A stretch of DNA of 8,201 nt. Source: Holdemanella sp. GTDB lineage: Bacteria > Bacillota_I > Bacilli_A > Erysipelotrichales > Erysipelotrichaceae. A model generated the notes under the pieces. The model had not been told where the DNA came from, made no database searches, and saw only the letters and a program-made list of their open reading frames with translations. Below, piece by piece: positions 7,071-8,201 of this stretch. Every line of letters starts with the position of its first letter. Position 1 is the stretch's first letter. Location of the stretch: NCBI GenBank assembly GCA_021442845.1, contig JABUSD010000055.1, positions 1-8,201 of the forward strand. The letters are read 5' to 3'. Position numbers and translations under genes: made by a program.

Positions 7071-7401
7071 CCAAAAAACACCTTTCAAATGCCTTGTTGG
7101 CATATGCATTCACTTCATCTACAAATTGGTGATATCGTCTTATTAATTCTTTTGCTTCCGCTGTCAAAGAAGATCCACCACCATTCTTACCTCCTGTTTG
7201 GCTATCGACCAATTTAAATCCTAAATCCTTTTCAGCTCGATTTAAAATCTTATATGCCTTGCTTGGTGCCATTTTCATAGCCTGGGTAGATTGTAGAACG
7301 CTTCCATACTTCTCTACCCCTTCCAGAAGATAAACAACCCCTTTTCCAAAATACGGATCTTCATTAAATACGCGTATTTTCATATCATATTTCTTTACCA
7401 T
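7063..7401 (-). CDS. ModE-like winged helix-turn-helix regulator without molybdate-binding domain
   Basis: 112 residues corresponding to the N-terminal DNA-binding domain of ModE/LysR-type regulators. Seen: EGVEKYGSVLQSTQAMKMAPSKAYKILN across 27-54 (helix-turn-helix, comparable with the GSISAAAK...SYKRAW part of ModE), KDLGFKLVDSQTGGKNGGGSSLT (58-80, the wing, with the characteristic GGKxGGG loop), then an amphipathic helix to residue 112 that probably dimerises. The Mop/TOBE molybdate-binding domains of full ModE are missing, so any metal sensing is indirect or involves another ligand. ATG 7401 is chosen because GAGGT (7410-7406) lies 4-5 nt upstream, and because a promoter and a terminator lie between it and the much longer in-frame extension to 7752, which runs out of frame through the hydrolase gene. 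As first gene of the selenium/Mo operon it is likely its local and autogenous regulator (inference). Confidence 0.9.
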   Translation of the reverse strand: MVKKYDMKIRVFNEDPYFGKGVVYLLEGVEKYGSVLQSTQAMKMAPSKAYKILNRAEKDLGFKLVDSQTGGKNGGGSSLTAEAKELIRRYHQFVDEVNAYANKAFERCFLDE

Positions 7402-7405
7402 AATT

Positions 7406-7410
7406 ACCTC
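7406..7410 (-). promoter_or_regulatory. Ribosome binding site of the ModE-like regulator
   Basis: GAGGT on the minus strand, 4-5 nt from ATG 7401. It fixes the start of the regulator at 7401 instead of an upstream in-frame codon. It directly abuts the dyad-rich putative operator. Confidence 0.75.
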
Positions 7411-7437
7411 GTTATATTCAATCGAGTATATCGACTC
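7410..7437 (-). promoter_or_regulatory. Dyad-rich segment, candidate operator for the ModE-like regulator
   Basis: Between the -10 box and the ribosome binding site, the plus strand shows CGTTATATT (7410-7418) and then TCGAGTATATCGA (7422-7434), an inverted repeat with 4-bp arms, overlapped by GAGT...ACTC (7424-7427 with 7434-7437). From memory the left half is very like a half-site of the E. coli ModE operator at modA (CGTTATATTG), while the right half ATATCGAC matches the expected ATATAACG only in part, and the spacing of about 9 nt is larger than the usual 7. It covers the predicted transcription start (about 7435), where a bound repressor would block initiation. The function is inferred. 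Confidence 0.4.
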
Positions 7438-7441
7438 TTTT

Positions 7442-7470
7442 ATTATACAAAACAAAAAGACAGTTTGCAC
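7442..7470 (-). promoter_or_regulatory. Promoter of the selenium/molybdenum maturation operon
   Basis: A perfect TATAAT -10 box lies at 7447-7442 on the minus strand, 40 nt before the regulator start. With a 17-nt spacer the -35 position (7470-7465) reads GTGCAA, a poor match to TTGACA that sits in the loop and stem of the preceding terminator. The weak -35 suggests low basal activity or a need for activation. This is the only clear promoter for the nine-gene operon; none of the downstream junctions has room for another outside coding sequence. Confidence 0.65.
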
Positions 7471-7476
7471 TGTCTT
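7448..7476 (-). terminator. Rho-independent terminator of the SGNH hydrolase gene
   Basis: On the minus strand AAGACAG (7476-7470) pairs perfectly with CTGTCTT (7463-7457) around a 6-nt loop, followed by a T-rich tail TTTGTTTTG. The stem begins within the hydrolase TAA stop codon, so there is no spare sequence. The 7-bp stem is short and moderately strong, so some read-through into the operon is possible. The tail runs straight into the next -10 box. Confidence 0.75.
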
Positions 7477-8071
7477 ACATTTCAATTTTATAAAGGATTT
7501 CTTCCATTTTTGGTGTAATCCATTCAAGGTATCCCGCTTTTGTTGGATGAATGGGATCCGCCATATATTCCTTCCATTTCTTCTGTCCCATTTCATTAAA
7601 AGATACATCATTCCACATATCAACAATATATATATTCCATTTCTTCTGAATATCCAGTAATAGATGAACCATATTCTGGTATGGTTCATATGGTATATAT
7701 GGATTTGTATAGAATACAACCGGGCAGTTCCATCGCTTGTTGACATAGTCAATGATATATTCTATAGCACCTGCAACTGTCTTTGTATCAAAATCATCCG
7801 ATATATTCCCTAATTTCTTATTCTTTGTGGCATCATTGGTAGATAATTGACATACAAACAGATCCACATCCTCATCTTTTATATGTTTCATACGAGAAAT
7901 ATAGGATGTATCATCTTCATCCACCAAAGTTGTTCCATTGACTGCTTCTTTTATCACAATGCACTCATTCCTTTCTTTGATATAATCTACAAAAGATACA
8001 CCTCCTGCAGCATATCCATAGGTTACGGATGATCCTAAAAATATGATTTTCTTTCCTTTTAATTGACTCAT
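7475..8071 (-). CDS. SGNH/GDSL-family hydrolase, cytoplasmic
   Basis: 198 residues with the four SGNH blocks: FLGSSVTYG (11-19) with nucleophile Ser15, here GSS in place of GDS; NG at 45-46 (block II Gly); QLSTND (75-80) with Asn79; and DPIHPTKAGY (172-181) with catalytic Asp172 and His175. The family hydrolyses esters of carbohydrates, lipids or peptidoglycan; the substrate cannot be told. No signal peptide or lipobox is present, so it probably acts inside the cell. ATG 8071 is chosen because AAAGGAG (8085-8079) lies 8 nt upstream; an in-frame ATG at 8092 overlaps the -10 box and has no ribosome binding site. It has its own promoter and terminator, so it is a separate unit with no evident link to the selenium operon. 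Confidence 0.88.
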   Translation of the reverse strand: MSQLKGKKIIFLGSSVTYGYAAGGVSFVDYIKERNECIVIKEAVNGTTLVDEDDTSYISRMKHIKDEDVDLFVCQLSTNDATKNKKLGNISDDFDTKTVAGAIEYIIDYVNKRWNCPVVFYTNPYIPYEPYQNMVHLLLDIQKKWNIYIVDMWNDVSFNEMGQKKWKEYMADPIHPTKAGYLEWITPKMEEILYKIEM

Positions 8072-8078
8072 AATTAAT

Positions 8079-8085
8079 CTCCTTT
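8079..8085 (-). promoter_or_regulatory. Ribosome binding site of the SGNH hydrolase
   Basis: AAAGGAG on the minus strand, 8 nt before ATG 8071. It decides the start in favour of 8071 over the in-frame ATG at 8092. Confidence 0.8.
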
Positions 8086-8090
8086 CGTTC

Positions 8091-8119
8091 ATTATACAAA
8101 AAATACAGAAGATTGTATC
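8091..8119 (-). promoter_or_regulatory. Promoter of the SGNH hydrolase gene
   Basis: TATAAT at 8096-8091 on the minus strand, preceded by the same TTTTG that precedes the operon promoter. With a 17-nt spacer the -35 position (8119-8114) reads GATACA, three of six matches to TTGACA, located at the loop of the upstream hairpin. The predicted start near 8084 gives a very short leader with the ribosome binding site close to the 5' end. Confidence 0.55.
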
Positions 8120-8132
8120 TTCTGTATTTTTT
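8098..8132 (-). terminator. 16-bp perfect hairpin, bidirectional-type terminator
   Basis: AAAAAATACAGAAGAT (8098-8113) is perfectly complementary to ATCTTCTGTATTTTTT (8117-8132), leaving a 3-nt loop. The A-run and T-run at the ends allow termination from either strand. It most likely ends a minus-strand gene lying beyond position 8201, since nothing on the plus strand to its left needs it. Its minus-strand T-run merges with the spacer of the hydrolase promoter. Confidence 0.75.
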
Positions 8133-8177
8133 AAAGTAATTTGTTTAGGAAGGAGAGAGAGTTTTATATGAACTTTA

Positions 8178-8201
8178 TTATTTCCTGTTCATGGTTTTAG
8201 T
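8178..8201 (-). CDS. Possible C-terminal tail of an upstream minus-strand gene (partial, uncertain)
   Basis: Read from the right edge on the minus strand, only one frame is open to the window border: TKTMNRK followed by TAA at 8180-8178. It is 45 nt upstream of the 16-bp hairpin, which would fit a gene end followed by its terminator. Seven codons are far too few to identify a family, and the open frame could be chance. The same bases also encode a 10-codon plus-strand frame, described under findings. Confidence 0.25.
   Translation of the reverse strand, partial: TKTMNRK

Noticed and set aside
7402..7752. In-frame extension of the regulator to a 229-residue protein
   Set aside because: The extra 117 residues overlap the hydrolase gene in another frame, have low-complexity, aromatic-rich content, and the promoter, terminator and ribosome site for ATG 7401 lie within it.
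7481..8071. SGNH hydrolase as a member of the selenium system
   Set aside because: It has its own promoter and terminator and no selenium-related motif; adjacency alone does not support a link.
1..8201. CRISPR array, tRNA, transposon ends, long repeats or a toxin-antitoxin pair
   Set aside because: Reading both strands I saw no regularly spaced repeats, cloverleaf-type elements, transposase motifs or small paired genes; the coding density leaves almost no room for them.

Overview
The window is an AT-rich, densely packed stretch from an anaerobic low-GC Bacillota. An Erysipelotrichia- or Clostridia-like gut anaerobe would fit, but that placement is inferred from base composition, strong GGAGG-type ribosome binding sites and the gene families, not from a marker gene. 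All genes lie on the minus strand, so the biological order runs from high to low coordinates.

Right end (8201 to 7475): a 16-bp hairpin terminator, probably of a gene outside the window, followed directly by a promoter and a stand-alone cytoplasmic SGNH/GDSL-type hydrolase. Its stop codon lies inside a second small terminator (7476-7448).

Main operon (7401 leftwards past position 1): nine genes with gaps of 1 nt or overlaps of 1 to 11 nt. In order they are a short ModE-like winged-helix regulator, a DUF3343 small protein (putative Se/S carrier), selenide water dikinase SelD (Cys form), YedF (TusA-like plus DsrE-like domains), the stand-alone YqeB/EF2563-family maturation protein, an EF2568-type cysteine desulfurase, a double-cubane-cluster reductase (DCCP, HgdB/YjiM-like), its ATP-dependent activator (HgdC/YjiL-like), and a large protein cut by the left edge. 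I translated that last protein by hand: YqeC, then an XdhC Rossmann domain, then an XdhC/CoxI domain, 475 codons open to the edge.

Taken together this is the gene set of the 'orphan SelD' systems, in which selenophosphate is used not for selenocysteine or selenouridine but for the labile selenium cofactor of selenium-dependent molybdenum hydroxylases (xanthine dehydrogenase-like enzymes). The cysteine desulfurase, YedF and the DUF3343 protein would mobilise and carry Se/S, SelD would activate it, and YqeB, YqeC and XdhC would mature the Mo enzyme. The ModE-like regulator would tie expression to molybdenum or a related signal. The hydroxylase itself is not in the window and may lie beyond the left edge.

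The least explained parts are the DCCP/activator pair embedded in the selenium operon, and the YqeC-XdhC fusion with its inverted XdhC domain order. Apart from the regions at 7402-7474 and 8072-8201 there is no intergenic DNA. I see no tRNA, rRNA, CRISPR array, insertion sequence or in-frame UGA (selenocysteine) codon in any gene.
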